From assembly GCA_964442745.1 (NCBI GenBank), contig CAYUAI010000076.1:1-19166 (forward strand): DNA of 19,166 bases, given 5' to 3'. Source of the stretch: CAYUAI01 sp964442745. GTDB taxonomy: Bacteria > Pseudomonadota > Gammaproteobacteria > S012-40. Position numbers and translations under genes: made by a program. Below are positions 7,455-15,674 of this stretch, one piece after another; the stretch's first letter is position 1, and every line of letters begins with the position of its first letter. The notes under the pieces are model-generated. The model did no database searches and had not been told where the DNA came from. It saw only the letters and a program-made list of their open reading frames with translations.

Positions 7455-7544
7455 ACTCTTACTGGTATAGGACCTTGTCTTACGCTTAAAGTTCCTTGAC
7501 CTGTTCAAATTTCCCCAAAAAAATATTTATCTCCATAAAAATAA

Positions 7545-10265
7545 TTAATGAGCCTCATCCCAATTGTTGCCGCTCCCAACCTCAACCAGCAGCGGCACAC
7601 TTAGGCTAGCCGCGCCTTCCATTAATGTGCGAATCTGTGCACAAGATGATGCTAGCAATTCAGTCGGTACTTCAAAAACTAATTCATCATGCACTTGCAT
7701 AATCAGTGTCACTGGACTTTGGCTTTGCACCAACCAGGCATGGGTCGCAATCATGGCTTTTTTAATGATATCAGCGGCACTCCCTTGCATCGGCGCATTA
7801 ATGGCGGTTCGCTCTGCGTACTGACGCCGCTGGGCATTACTTGAGTGAATATCTGACAAATATAAACGCCGTCCAAATAACGTTTCAACAAAGCCTTGGG
7901 CTTGGGCATTTTGTTTAATTTGTTCCATATAGTTTTTCACCCCCGGATAACGCTCAAAATATAAATTGATATAATCCTGTGCCGCTGGGCGTGTAACGCT
8001 TAACTGGCGGGCTAAACCAAAGGCTGACATCCCGTAAATCAACCCAAAGTTAATCGCTTTAGCGTGACGCCGCTGCTCGCTGGTAACGGCCTCGGGGGCT
8101 AATCCCAAAATTTCCGCCGCCGTTGCTCGATGAATATCCCCGCCCTGTTGGAATGCATCAACCAAGCGCTCATCTCCCGAAATATGCGCCATAATGCGTA
8201 ATTCGATTTGTGAATAATCGGCCGACACAATTTTAAAACCTGGCGGTGCAATAAATGCCTGCCTAATACGCCGTCCCTCATCATTACGCACAGGAATATT
8301 CTGCAAATTAGGATCGGTTGACGATAACCGCCCAGTCGCTGCCACCGCTTGGTGGTACGAGGTGTGTACCCGCCCAGTATGCTCATCAATTTGATCAGGC
8401 AATTTATCCGTATAGGTGGTCTTCAACTTACTTAAACTGCGGTGCTCCAAAATTAATTTAGGCAACGGATAATCCAATGCCAATTCTTGTAACACATTTT
8501 CAGCGGTGGATGGCTGGCCTTTCGGCGTTTTCCGTAAGATGGGTAACTGAAGCTTGTCGTAAAAAATATGCTGAATTTGTTTAGGCGACGCTAAATTGAA
8601 CGTCTCACCCGCCATTTCGTAGGCTTGCTGCTCAAGAATTTCCAGTTTTCCTTGCAACTCTTTACTTTGCAATTTAAGCAAATCACCATCCACTCGCACG
8701 CCATTTCTTTCGATGGCTGATAACACCGGCACCAACGGCATTTCAATATCTTCAAAAACTTGCACTAAGGCCGGCGTCTCTGATAATTTCTGCCACAACA
8801 CCTCATGCAAGCGCAAAGTCACATCCGCATCTTCCGCGGCATAAGGCGCCGCTTGGGCAAGATCAATTTTATTAAACGTGACTTGTTTTACACCCTTGCC
8901 CGCAATATCTTCAAAGTGGATGGTGTGATGCGCCAGATATTTCATTGCTAGAGAATCCATATCGTGCCGCGTTCCCACACTATTTAGCACATAAGATTCC
9001 AACATGGTATCGTACTTGATGCCTTGTAAGTGAATCCCATGACGCGCCAATACACTCATATCATATTTAATATTCTGGCCAATTTTTAACGATGTTTGGC
9101 TTTCCAATAGCGGCTTTAATCGACACAGCACATCGTCTCTCGACAATTGTATGGGTGCCTCAGGATAATCGTGCAGAAAAGGCACATAGGCGGCCTCATG
9201 TGGATTCACCGCAAAGGACACACCGACAATATCTGCCTGCATATAATCCAGGCTGGTGGTTTCGGTATCAAAAGCAAACACACTCGCCTGCTGCAATTTA
9301 GCCAACCACTCAGCCAATTTCTCTTCGGTCAATACCATGTCGTAATTAACCGACCGAGACGATGCCAACTCTGTCGCGGCAAGTTCATTTGGCGAATCAT
9401 TTTGTTGATTTTTTTCTAACAATTCCCTCAGCCAAGTTTTAAACTCAAAGCGTTTAAACATTTCTTTCAGTTGCCCATCATGGGGTTCACCCAGGCGTAA
9501 CTCGTGAGGTGCTTGCGCTAAAACTAAATCACACTTAATGGTCGCCAGTTGATATGACAGCGGCAATTGATCAAGAAATTCTCGTAAATTTTCTCCAACT
9601 TTTCCTTTGATTTCACTCGCATGTGCTATCACCCCTTGCAACGAACCATATAAACCTAGCCATTTAACCGCCGTTTTAGGTCCCACTTTTGGCACACCAG
9701 GAATGTTATCGACCGAATCACCAATTAAAGCTAAATAATCAATAATTTGCGAAGGTTTTATACCAAATTTTTGGTTGACACCCTGAACATCCATGGTCGT
9801 CCCCGTCATGGTATTAACCAGCGATACCTGATCACTGACTAATTGCGCAAAATCTTTATCTCCAGTAGAAATAATGGTATTCATTTCATTGTCAGAGGCT
9901 TGGGTGGCCAAACTACCAATCACATCATCCGCTTCCACCCCATCAACCACAATAATTGGAAAACCCATCGCTTGTATAACTTTATGAACTGGCTTAATTT
10001 GTGCTCTTAACTCATCTGGCATCGGTGCACGATTCGCCTTGTACTGAGGATACAAATCATCTCTGAATGTCTTACCTTTCGCATCAAAGACAATGGCCAC
10101 ATAGCTGGGAGAATAATCTTTTAATAAGCGCCGCAACATATTAATAAAACCATATATTGCGCCGGTTGGCTCGCCTGCCGAATTGGTTAATGCAGGCATC
10201 GCATGATACGCCCGATACAAATAAGACGAACCATCGACTAACACCAAAGTCGCATTATTTTTCAT
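7545..10265 (-). CDS. polA: DNA polymerase I
   Basis: 906 aa, full length. It removes and replaces RNA primers and fills repair gaps. The N-terminal 5'-3' exonuclease domain (about 1-290) has the VDGSSYLYRAYHAMPAL block, VEADDVIG, STGDKDF and the helix-hairpin-helix GDSVDNIPGVPKVGPKTA. The 3'-5' proofreading domain keeps D333 and E335 (FAFDTETTSLD) and the late YAAEDADVT block, so proofreading looks intact. Polymerase motif A is SADYSQIELRI (D683), motif B is RRHAKAINFGLIYG and motif C is QVHDELVFEV (D860). ATG 10265 fits the family N-terminus although its SD is weak. Only 33 bp separate it from the divergent LOG-family gene; it converges with yihA. Confidence 0.97.
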   Translation of the reverse strand: MKNNATLVLVDGSSYLYRAYHAMPALTNSAGEPTGAIYGFINMLRRLLKDYSPSYVAIVFDAKGKTFRDDLYPQYKANRAPMPDELRAQIKPVHKVIQAMGFPIIVVDGVEADDVIGSLATQASDNEMNTIISTGDKDFAQLVSDQVSLVNTMTGTTMDVQGVNQKFGIKPSQIIDYLALIGDSVDNIPGVPKVGPKTAVKWLGLYGSLQGVIAHASEIKGKVGENLREFLDQLPLSYQLATIKCDLVLAQAPHELRLGEPHDGQLKEMFKRFEFKTWLRELLEKNQQNDSPNELAATELASSRSVNYDMVLTEEKLAEWLAKLQQASVFAFDTETTSLDYMQADIVGVSFAVNPHEAAYVPFLHDYPEAPIQLSRDDVLCRLKPLLESQTSLKIGQNIKYDMSVLARHGIHLQGIKYDTMLESYVLNSVGTRHDMDSLAMKYLAHHTIHFEDIAGKGVKQVTFNKIDLAQAAPYAAEDADVTLRLHEVLWQKLSETPALVQVFEDIEMPLVPVLSAIERNGVRVDGDLLKLQSKELQGKLEILEQQAYEMAGETFNLASPKQIQHIFYDKLQLPILRKTPKGQPSTAENVLQELALDYPLPKLILEHRSLSKLKTTYTDKLPDQIDEHTGRVHTSYHQAVAATGRLSSTDPNLQNIPVRNDEGRRIRQAFIAPPGFKIVSADYSQIELRIMAHISGDERLVDAFQQGGDIHRATAAEILGLAPEAVTSEQRRHAKAINFGLIYGMSAFGLARQLSVTRPAAQDYINLYFERYPGVKNYMEQIKQNAQAQGFVETLFGRRLYLSDIHSSNAQRRQYAERTAINAPMQGSAADIIKKAMIATHAWLVQSQSPVTLIMQVHDELVFEVPTELLASSCAQIRTLMEGAASLSVPLLVEVGSGNNWDEAH

Positions 10266-10298
10266 ATACTGTACTGTATACCTATTTCATGGAAAAAC

Positions 10299-11027
10299 AT
10301 GATGAATGAACAAGATAAATATACCCATCCGAGCCTAAACCCAATCAATGATTCTATGTTAAGTCGAGAATCATGGAAAATTTTTCAGATTATGGCAGAA
10401 TTTGTCGAAGGTTTTGAGAGATTAGCGAAAATCAAACCTTCTGTCAGTATATTTGGTTCAGCAAGAACCCCCACCGACCATCCTTATTACCAATTAACAG
10501 AAGATATTGCCCGAGCCTTATCTGATGCCGGTTTCAGTGTCGTGAGTGGTGGTGGACCCGGCATTATGGAGGCGGCTAACAAGGGTGCCTATGCCGGTAA
10601 AGCGCCGAGTATTGGTCTAAATATCCAGTTGCCTCATGAGCCATCAGGCAATGACTATCAAGATATTTCTTTAAGTTTCAGACATTTTTTCTCTAGAAAA
10701 GTAATGTTTGTCAAATACGCTTCAGCTTATGTGGTATTACCGGGCGGATTTGGCACATTAGACGAACTCGCCGAAATACTCACGCTCGTGCAAACCGGCA
10801 AAACCCGGAAAATCCCCATCATCCTAGTCAATGGCAAATTTTGGGAAGGCTTGCTGAGCTGGTTTAAAACCACCTTGATCGATGGAAAAACAATCGATCC
10901 AGCAGATCTTGATTTAATCAAAATACTTGAAACACCCGAAGAAATTGTTGATGCTATTTTCAGCCACTATGAACAACATGGTTTTGAACCCTCTTCCGAA
11001 GAACGAGAAATTATGTTCGATTTATAG
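10299..11027 (+). CDS. LOG-family nucleotide 5'-monophosphate phosphoribohydrolase (TIGR00730 type)
   Basis: 242 aa, with the Rossmann-like fold of the LOG/TIGR00730 family, members of which release free base from (cytokinin) nucleoside 5'-monophosphates. Hallmarks are SIFGSART (50-57), VSGGGPGIMEAANKGA (82-97) and the PGGxGTxxE signature as PGGFGTLDE (148-156). The N-terminal extension (1-45) is typical of the proteobacterial subgroup. The physiological substrate in such bacteria is generally unsettled. The start is ATG 10299 or the adjacent ATG 10302; GGA at 10291-10293 is the only SD-like sequence. It is divergent from polA, leaving almost no room for separate promoters. A long perfect hairpin follows ten bases after the stop codon. 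Confidence 0.9.
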   Translation: MMNEQDKYTHPSLNPINDSMLSRESWKIFQIMAEFVEGFERLAKIKPSVSIFGSARTPTDHPYYQLTEDIARALSDAGFSVVSGGGPGIMEAANKGAYAGKAPSIGLNIQLPHEPSGNDYQDISLSFRHFFSRKVMFVKYASAYVVLPGGFGTLDELAEILTLVQTGKTRKIPIILVNGKFWEGLLSWFKTTLIDGKTIDPADLDLIKILETPEEIVDAIFSHYEQHGFEPSSEEREIMFDL

Positions 11028-11036
11028 GTTTATTAA

Positions 11037-11070
11037 CCGATATTTCGCACCAGCGCGTGCGAAATATCGG
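11037..11070 (+). terminator. 14-bp perfect hairpin after LOG-family gene
   Basis: CCGATATTTCGCAC (11037-11050) pairs with GTGCGAAATATCGG (11057-11070) around a six-base loop, beginning ten bases after the stop codon. There is no T-run, so it is not a textbook intrinsic terminator; it may stabilise the 3' end or work with Rho. Confidence 0.55.
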
Positions 11071-11135
11071 ATTAAACGTCATACTTTTCTTGCTGAACCG
11101 GCTTAGCTAACCCTTCCTCAAATAACATTAAAAAT

Positions 11136-11162
11136 CTTTGTGTTCTCTGTGATCCTCGTGGT
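11136..11162 (+). repeat. Three imperfect 9-nt repeats in a gene-free stretch
   Basis: CTTTGTGTT, CTCTGTGAT and CCTCGTGGT follow one another directly. The surrounding 11071-11374 contains no convincing gene. Similar TTTGTGTTCTCTGTG-like strings recur in many unrelated environmental genomes (from memory), so this may be a fragment of a dispersed repeat. Nothing else stands out in the stretch. Confidence 0.35.
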
Positions 11163-11374
11163 AAATTTAAAGGCATGAATGATTGGTCGGGTGAAGCACG
11201 ACTGAGTTTTAGCGAAATCAGATAGCCGAGTAACAAATATAGGTTTTATGGACTGGATGATTGAGCCAAAATAACTTGAAGATAGGAAGCGAAACTGGAA
11301 AGTGATTGCCAGAAGGCTTTCCATTCTCGGACAACCTCCCTAGCCCATTCCTCAGAATGAAAGGTCTATCAGAT

Positions 11375-11695
11375 ATGAAAGATTTAACTAAAAAGAGACG
11401 GGTCATATTTTGTCTGACAGCAGGCCTAATAATAACTCATACGGCCACAGCGATCGAAAACCCCGCCGGCCTACCGCCAGAGCTAGCGCCTGAAATTACG
11501 ATCATTGATAATGGCCATCGTTTGGTAGAAGAGTATCGGGCCAATGGGCGTATCTTTATGATCAAAATTAATCCCAAAAAAGGACCGGCCTACTATCTTG
11601 TCGATGCCGATGGCGATGGTAACTTTGATACCCAGAAAAGCGATCTATCACCCAACCTGTTGATACCCTCCTGGGTATTATTTTCATGGAAATAA
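11375..11695 (+). CDS. DUF2782 family exported protein
   Basis: A small protein of 106 aa with a signal peptide (MKDLTKKRR, hydrophobic core, cleavage near TATA). The mature part matches the DUF2782 pattern: PPELAPEITI, VEEYRANGRIFMIKINP, YYLVDADGDGNFD and a C-terminal IPSWVLFSW. DUF2782 genes often lie beside polA in gammaproteobacteria, which agrees with the context. The function is unknown; the periplasm is the likely location. DADGDGNFD has the Asp/Gly spacing of a calcium-binding EF-hand-type loop but lacks the final Glu. I chose ATG 11375 because it gives a clean signal peptide and has AAGG upstream; ATG 11357 or TTG 11306 would put extra residues before it. Confidence 0.8.
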   Translation: MKDLTKKRRVIFCLTAGLIITHTATAIENPAGLPPELAPEITIIDNGHRLVEEYRANGRIFMIKINPKKGPAYYLVDADGDGNFDTQKSDLSPNLLIPSWVLFSWK

Positions 11696-11700
11696 TACCC
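11673..11700 (+). other. Hairpin spanning the DUF2782 stop codon
   Basis: GGGTATTATTT (11673-11683) pairs perfectly with AAATAATACCC (11690-11700) around TCATGG. The right arm contains the TAA stop at 11693-11695. There is no T-run after it; it may protect the mRNA end or simply be chance. Confidence 0.4.
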
Positions 11701-11804
11701 GTAGAAGTTTCACATGAATAAATCGAAGTCAATCCCAATAAATAAGCCTAGTTAGCTAAGAAAAACTCGTACTGAATAGATCCACCGTGCTCGCCAGCAC
11801 CCAC

Positions 11805-11832
11805 AAAAAAGCCAGCCTAGGCTGGCTTTTTT
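11805..11832. terminator. Bidirectional intrinsic terminator
   Basis: AAAAAAGCCAGC (11805-11816), loop CTAG, then GCTGGCTTTTTT (11821-11832). The core GCCAGCCTAGGCTGGC is fully palindromic, with A- and T-runs on the two sides. It lies between the convergent DUF2782 and cytochrome c genes and can serve both. Confidence 0.92.
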
Positions 11833-11885
11833 GGCTTAGGAGTAGTCACCTACTCCATCGCTAATCATCATCGTAGGCTAAGTTA

Positions 11886-12221
11886 TTATGGAGCTAAGCC
11901 AATCACGAAATCAACGAGCTTCTCGATGTCTGCGTCAGCAACACGAGGTGAGTATGGAGGCATTGGAACGCCTTTAGTCACTTCTTCCCAGTTACCTTTA
12001 CCACCGGCTTTCACTTTTGCAATAAGATCAGCTTTCGCATCACTACCTTTGTATTTATCAGCAATAGCTTGCCATGATGGACCAACAATTTTTTTATCAA
12101 TCGCGTGACAAGCTGTGCAGCCACTCGCCTTCGCTAAAGGAGGCATCTCTGCCGCGCTCACTTGTGCAGAACCAAGAACCAACATCGCCGCCGCTGATAT
12201 ACTTAACCACGTAGCCTTCAT
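11886..12221 (-). CDS. Periplasmic class I cytochrome c, c551-like
   Basis: 111 aa with a signal peptide (about 1-23, ending QVSA). The single heme site is C35-T-A-C38-H39 followed by AIDKKIVGPSW, very like Pseudomonas cytochrome c551 (CVACHAID, MVGP). The distal axial ligand is M87 in VPMPPYSP. It is a small soluble electron carrier in the periplasm, probably between the bc1 complex and a terminal oxidase or reductase; the partner is not shown by the context. ATG 12221 has a strong GGGAGGAAG ribosome site upstream, so the longer frame to 12236 is not used. It is monocistronic, with a bidirectional terminator after it. Confidence 0.92.
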   Translation of the reverse strand: MKATWLSISAAAMLVLGSAQVSAAEMPPLAKASGCTACHAIDKKIVGPSWQAIADKYKGSDAKADLIAKVKAGGKGNWEEVTKGVPMPPYSPRVADADIEKLVDFVIGLAP

Positions 12222-12266
12222 AAGTCTTCCTCCCAAATTATTTTCAACAAGTTTCTCCAGAACATT

Positions 12267-12295
12267 TTTTTACACTGATTCATTAAGGCAATCAA
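12267..12295 (-). promoter_or_regulatory. Possible sigma-70 promoter of the cytochrome c gene
   Basis: On the minus strand TTGATT (12290-12295) and TAAAAA (12267-12272) are 17 bp apart, which would give a 5' UTR of about 40 nt. The -10 is imperfect and the region is AT-rich, so this is a weak call. Confidence 0.3.
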
Positions 12296-12505
12296 TCGTT
12301 CCTAGAGACTTCAATTTTGCAACCATAACCACTCAGACTAAACTTAAATCCGAGTGGATGGGGTACTTTATGCCACGTAGACATATCTGTGTCAAGCATA
12401 GGAAAGTTTATCGGCGGAGTATTTTTGGGGTAACCTAAGGACAAGCTTTAAAAAAATTTATCTAAAAATTCTACCCAATACGGCCACTATCAAGCCATTC
12501 ATAGC

Positions 12506-12526
12506 TGTGGATAACTCTGTGGATTA
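12506..12526. promoter_or_regulatory. Tandem DnaA-box-like pair
   Basis: TGTGGATAA (12506-12514) is the exact complement of the consensus DnaA box TTATCCACA; TGTGGATTA (12518-12526) differs at one base. They are in the same orientation, 12 bp apart start to start. They lie in the ~450-bp gene-free stretch 12237-12687, which otherwise holds only AT-rich sequence and the cytochrome promoter. Two boxes are not an origin; a DnaA titration or regulatory site, or chance, is possible. Confidence 0.45.
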
Positions 12527-12750
12527 ATAGTAAATACCTTTTTTAAACCTCAAATACCGGTTGACTAAATAGACCATCAATATTTTTCATGAAAGGAATA
12601 AATCCATTAATTATCAATTAGTTATAAAGAAATGAAGTATTTGAATGATTATATTGCAGAAATTTCTTTCAATTAAAGACAGGTGGTATGCTTATCGGCC
12701 ATCAGTGGATAACATTATCATTGACCATTTTTTATACAAAATATTTTACC

Positions 12751-13887
12751 ATGACAAAAATTTTCAATTTTTTCGTAGGGCTCTCATTCAGTTTATTAAT
12801 TTATTCAAATTCAACCGATACCAGCGCTTATGAAATATTTGACCCACGCGCTCTGGCAATGGGTGGCGCAAGTGTTGCCGCCGGACGCTTTTTAGCCCCC
12901 CTATCCAATCCCGCACAACTTGCCCTCGTGGATGAAAGACACGATATATTTATTGACCTACCGATAATAAAACAAACGAACAATTATGCATCTGACTTTG
13001 CCGCCAACTTGGAAACCTATCAGCAATTCGCCAGTTCTCAAGCCACTCGGCAAGACAATGCACTGCCAACCACCGATTTGCAAAAGCGTTTTCAAGCGCT
13101 CACCCATCAAGTCGACACAACGCAGTTACAGATAAGCGGGTTAGCTAGCTTGGCCAATACCCCGGTAAGCTTAGCGATCTTTGCCAACGGGCATTACACA
13201 GAAACATTAACCGCCATCAATCACCGGCGCAATAACACACAAATTAGCCAAGGAGTCATCTCACTCAAGGCCGCTGCCATCATCGAATCAGGGACTATGT
13301 TTGCCAAAGTATTCCAACAAACCATCGGTGGCAACAATCGACTCTCGATAGGTATTTCTCCTAAGCTTATGGCGATACGTACCTATTATTATGCCGCCCC
13401 TGCCGAAAGCATCAACTTATCTTCTCAAGTCAAAAATATCACAGATGCAACCATGCTCAATATCGATATGGGAATAATTAAAGAATTTAATTATATTTGG
13501 AAAACCGGACTCGTTGTACGCAATCTCCTCGCTAAAGAAATTATCTATGACGGTATTGCAGCCGGCACCTTTGCCGTACAACCTCAAGCGAGAATCGGCT
13601 TAGCTTATCGTACAGCCCGAATTTTAATTGCTGCAGACCTTGATCTAACGCTGAATCGGGCACTGGGCTATGAAGAAAAAACGCGTTTCTTCAGTACAGG
13701 TCTAGAATACGCGCTGACACCATCGTTATTTTTGAGAACCGGCCTGATGAAAAATCTATTAAACGGTGGTTCAGGCAGCTTAGCCCTCGGTGCCGGCGTA
13801 AAAATAAATGTCTTTGTCATGGATGTTGCTTTATCGATCAATCAGCAAGCATATACCCTGATGGCGAAAACCGGTTTGCGTTTTTAA
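12751..13887 (+). CDS. TraF-like outer-membrane protein (PF13729-type), copy 1
   Basis: 378 aa from ATG 12751. After a signal peptide (cleavage near DTSA) the protein begins YEIFDPRALAMGGASVA, the opening typical of chromosomal TraF-like (TraF_2) proteins, with NPAQLAL just after. The rest alternates short strands and Gly-rich turns and ends in phenylalanine (TLMAKTGLRF), as expected for an outer-membrane beta-barrel related to the FadL/TraF group. The name comes from plasmid TraF, but there are no conjugation genes here and the function is unknown. ATG 12688 has an AGG upstream but would place 21 extra residues before the signal peptide; I prefer 12751 although its SD is poor. It converges with the lipoprotein/TraF-like operon. 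Whether the two TraF-like proteins act together is inference. Confidence 0.72.
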   Translation: MTKIFNFFVGLSFSLLIYSNSTDTSAYEIFDPRALAMGGASVAAGRFLAPLSNPAQLALVDERHDIFIDLPIIKQTNNYASDFAANLETYQQFASSQATRQDNALPTTDLQKRFQALTHQVDTTQLQISGLASLANTPVSLAIFANGHYTETLTAINHRRNNTQISQGVISLKAAAIIESGTMFAKVFQQTIGGNNRLSIGISPKLMAIRTYYYAAPAESINLSSQVKNITDATMLNIDMGIIKEFNYIWKTGLVVRNLLAKEIIYDGIAAGTFAVQPQARIGLAYRTARILIAADLDLTLNRALGYEEKTRFFSTGLEYALTPSLFLRTGLMKNLLNGGSGSLALGAGVKINVFVMDVALSINQQAYTLMAKTGLRF

Positions 13888-13912
13888 CCCGCTGAAAGGT
13901 GTATCTCAAAAA

Positions 13913-13944
13913 AAAAAGCGACGCCATCAATGGCGTCGCTTTTT
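13913..13944. terminator. Bidirectional intrinsic terminator
   Basis: AAAAAGCGACGCCA (13913-13926), loop TCAA, then TGGCGTCGCTTTTT (13931-13944). It is a perfect 14-bp stem with A- and T-runs, serving the convergent TraF-like and lipoprotein genes. Confidence 0.93.
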
Positions 13945-13968
13945 CCCGATGTATTTGAAAGTATAAAC

Positions 13969-15663
13969 TTACTGTGTCTCTGCACCCACCCCATCCCACT
14001 CGATTAATTTACCACCATAATCAAATTTATAACCGCTTCCATCACTGTCTGTTTTCACGATCACGGGCTGCATCACGCCGGCCACCTCAATATTCACTAA
14101 CATGGTCGTATCATTAATCGGCTCCCAGGTACCGGGCAATGGCTCCCCCGGCTCCCCATTTTCCTTCTCCTTTGTCGTATCAATATTAAAATCCGACGAT
14201 TGATCACCACTAAACTTAATATTTGCAGTTAATGTACCATCAGTATTAAAAGTAAAACCCACATTATCTTCTTCAACCGCTGACGAAACATTTGTGTCAG
14301 TTTTTTCGGTTAAATTAAGCGAAAAAGCTTCTTTAGCTGGGGCTGTTTTATCAATGATCTCAGTAATCGGTCGCTCAAGTGCTAACTGCTCTTGCATCGA
14401 CTTACGATCCTTAAAATCTGCCACATCAGTCGATGTAATCACACCATTCTTCACATCCGTACTAATAATCGATGCCAAATCTTGAATATCCACGTTGTCC
14501 GAACTCAAATTATTTAAATAATCGGTTTCGGCGGCTAAATCTATCGCTGATTTAACTTCTGCCGACTTCTCAGGACTACTAGTAATATTGATTTGTTTCC
14601 GCAACAAAGTGGTCACCACTTCGATGGCCCGTAACCGAGCCTGGATGTCTTGTTTGTCTGTCAGTGAATCAATATTTATTATTTGGTCGGCAGAAAATAA
14701 TGTTTGGATAAATTCAGCTAACTCCACTGTGCGATTCGCCACAATCAACTTCACATCATCATCAGGCAAACTTATCGATACCGCTTCATCATCATTTTTG
14801 ACAATTTTTTCAATCAACTCGGCGGCCTTTTCAATGACAGCTTTAATACGAGTATTGGTTTTAAAAAAAGTATTCAAGTCAAAAGAGGAATCCGTGGCCA
14901 ATTGTGTGCTAATCTCAGCAGCCATCGCTTGATAAACAAAAGGGGTACTGTCTTCAGGCAAACCTTTGGAATCACCAAATTTATTAGCACTTAGCAACGT
15001 TTCTAAATAATGCGCTAACACATCCACCATTTTATGGGCTTGCAACGCAATCCCGGTTAATTCCCGGCGAGTTTTTTCCTGCACACTCTCATCAATATCT
15101 TCCAAGTGCTGTAAAAAATCTTGCATCAAGGGCGATGCATCCGCATAACCTATAGATACCGCTAGCGCGTTAATATCCTCTTGATTCATCATGGCTAATA
15201 AAGAAGTGATTGGACTGCTATTATTTAATAAGGAAACATCTGTATTAGGACTGGCACGCAATGTCATCATGCCTTTAAAGGGTTCGCTGGTGGTAATATC
15301 ATAACCGCCTAACACACGGATTAATGACTCATCAAGCCCAATCGGAAACCGTAAACAATGAATCGCTAATGAGCGCGGCGTATCGGCGGCACAATAATTT
15401 ATATCATCCAAGGGATCTTTAACATCCTCCCCTGGATTATTAGTAAAGTAACCATCACCGTCAGTAAACGCACGAGACTCCCAGGCTTCTAGCACACCAT
15501 TTTCATTGCTATCCACAAACACAATCGCTCGTGCAATATAACCATCGACCGCTCGGCCACCAAGCACTGGATCGTTACCCAGTCCAACATCTTGTTCTGT
15601 CACACTGCATCCACCCATCAGGCTAGTCAGTGTTATCACTAACAAAACATTTCTTATCAACAT
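13969..15663 (-). CDS. Large outer-membrane lipoprotein, partner of TraF-like protein
   Basis: 564 aa. The signal ends in a lipobox MGGC with C19 as the lipidated residue; Ser at +2 favours the outer membrane. Just inside is a segment (GGRAVDGYIARAIVFVDSNE, about 36-55) like carboxypeptidase-regulatory or Cna-B-type domains, including DSNENGVLEAWE, which has the spacing of a calcium-binding EF-hand loop. The middle (about 150-430) is mainly helical with acidic stretches; the C-terminal ~110 residues look like beta strands (NVGFTFNTDGTLTANIKF, then MVNIEVAGVMQPVIVKT-like blocks). The family is unknown to me. ATG 15663 has GAGGGA upstream that overlaps the stop of the preceding gene, so translation is probably coupled to the TraF-like gene 11 bp away. 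It probably works with that protein at the outer membrane. Confidence 0.78.
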   Translation of the reverse strand: MLIRNVLLVITLTSLMGGCSVTEQDVGLGNDPVLGGRAVDGYIARAIVFVDSNENGVLEAWESRAFTDGDGYFTNNPGEDVKDPLDDINYCAADTPRSLAIHCLRFPIGLDESLIRVLGGYDITTSEPFKGMMTLRASPNTDVSLLNNSSPITSLLAMMNQEDINALAVSIGYADASPLMQDFLQHLEDIDESVQEKTRRELTGIALQAHKMVDVLAHYLETLLSANKFGDSKGLPEDSTPFVYQAMAAEISTQLATDSSFDLNTFFKTNTRIKAVIEKAAELIEKIVKNDDEAVSISLPDDDVKLIVANRTVELAEFIQTLFSADQIINIDSLTDKQDIQARLRAIEVVTTLLRKQINITSSPEKSAEVKSAIDLAAETDYLNNLSSDNVDIQDLASIISTDVKNGVITSTDVADFKDRKSMQEQLALERPITEIIDKTAPAKEAFSLNLTEKTDTNVSSAVEEDNVGFTFNTDGTLTANIKFSGDQSSDFNIDTTKEKENGEPGEPLPGTWEPINDTTMLVNIEVAGVMQPVIVKTDSDGSGYKFDYGGKLIEWDGVGAETQ

Positions 15664-15674
15664 CGTTTTATCCC

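Noticed and set aside
7176..7508. 110-codon minus-strand open frame over the yihA-polA gap
   Set aside because: It overlaps the 3' end of yihA, and its sequence is explained by the inverted-repeat element; no RBS or protein family features.
10266..10282. LexA-box-like TACTGTACTGTATA between polA and the LOG-family gene
   Set aside because: There is no ACAG half-site at the spacing required for CTGT-N8-ACAG; it is only a short tandem repeat.
12115..12438. 107-codon plus-strand open frame
   Set aside because: It starts antisense inside the cytochrome c gene, lacks an SD, and reads as low-quality sequence.
14588..14932. 114-codon plus-strand open frame
   Set aside because: It is antisense within the lipoprotein gene and has no RBS or recognisable features.
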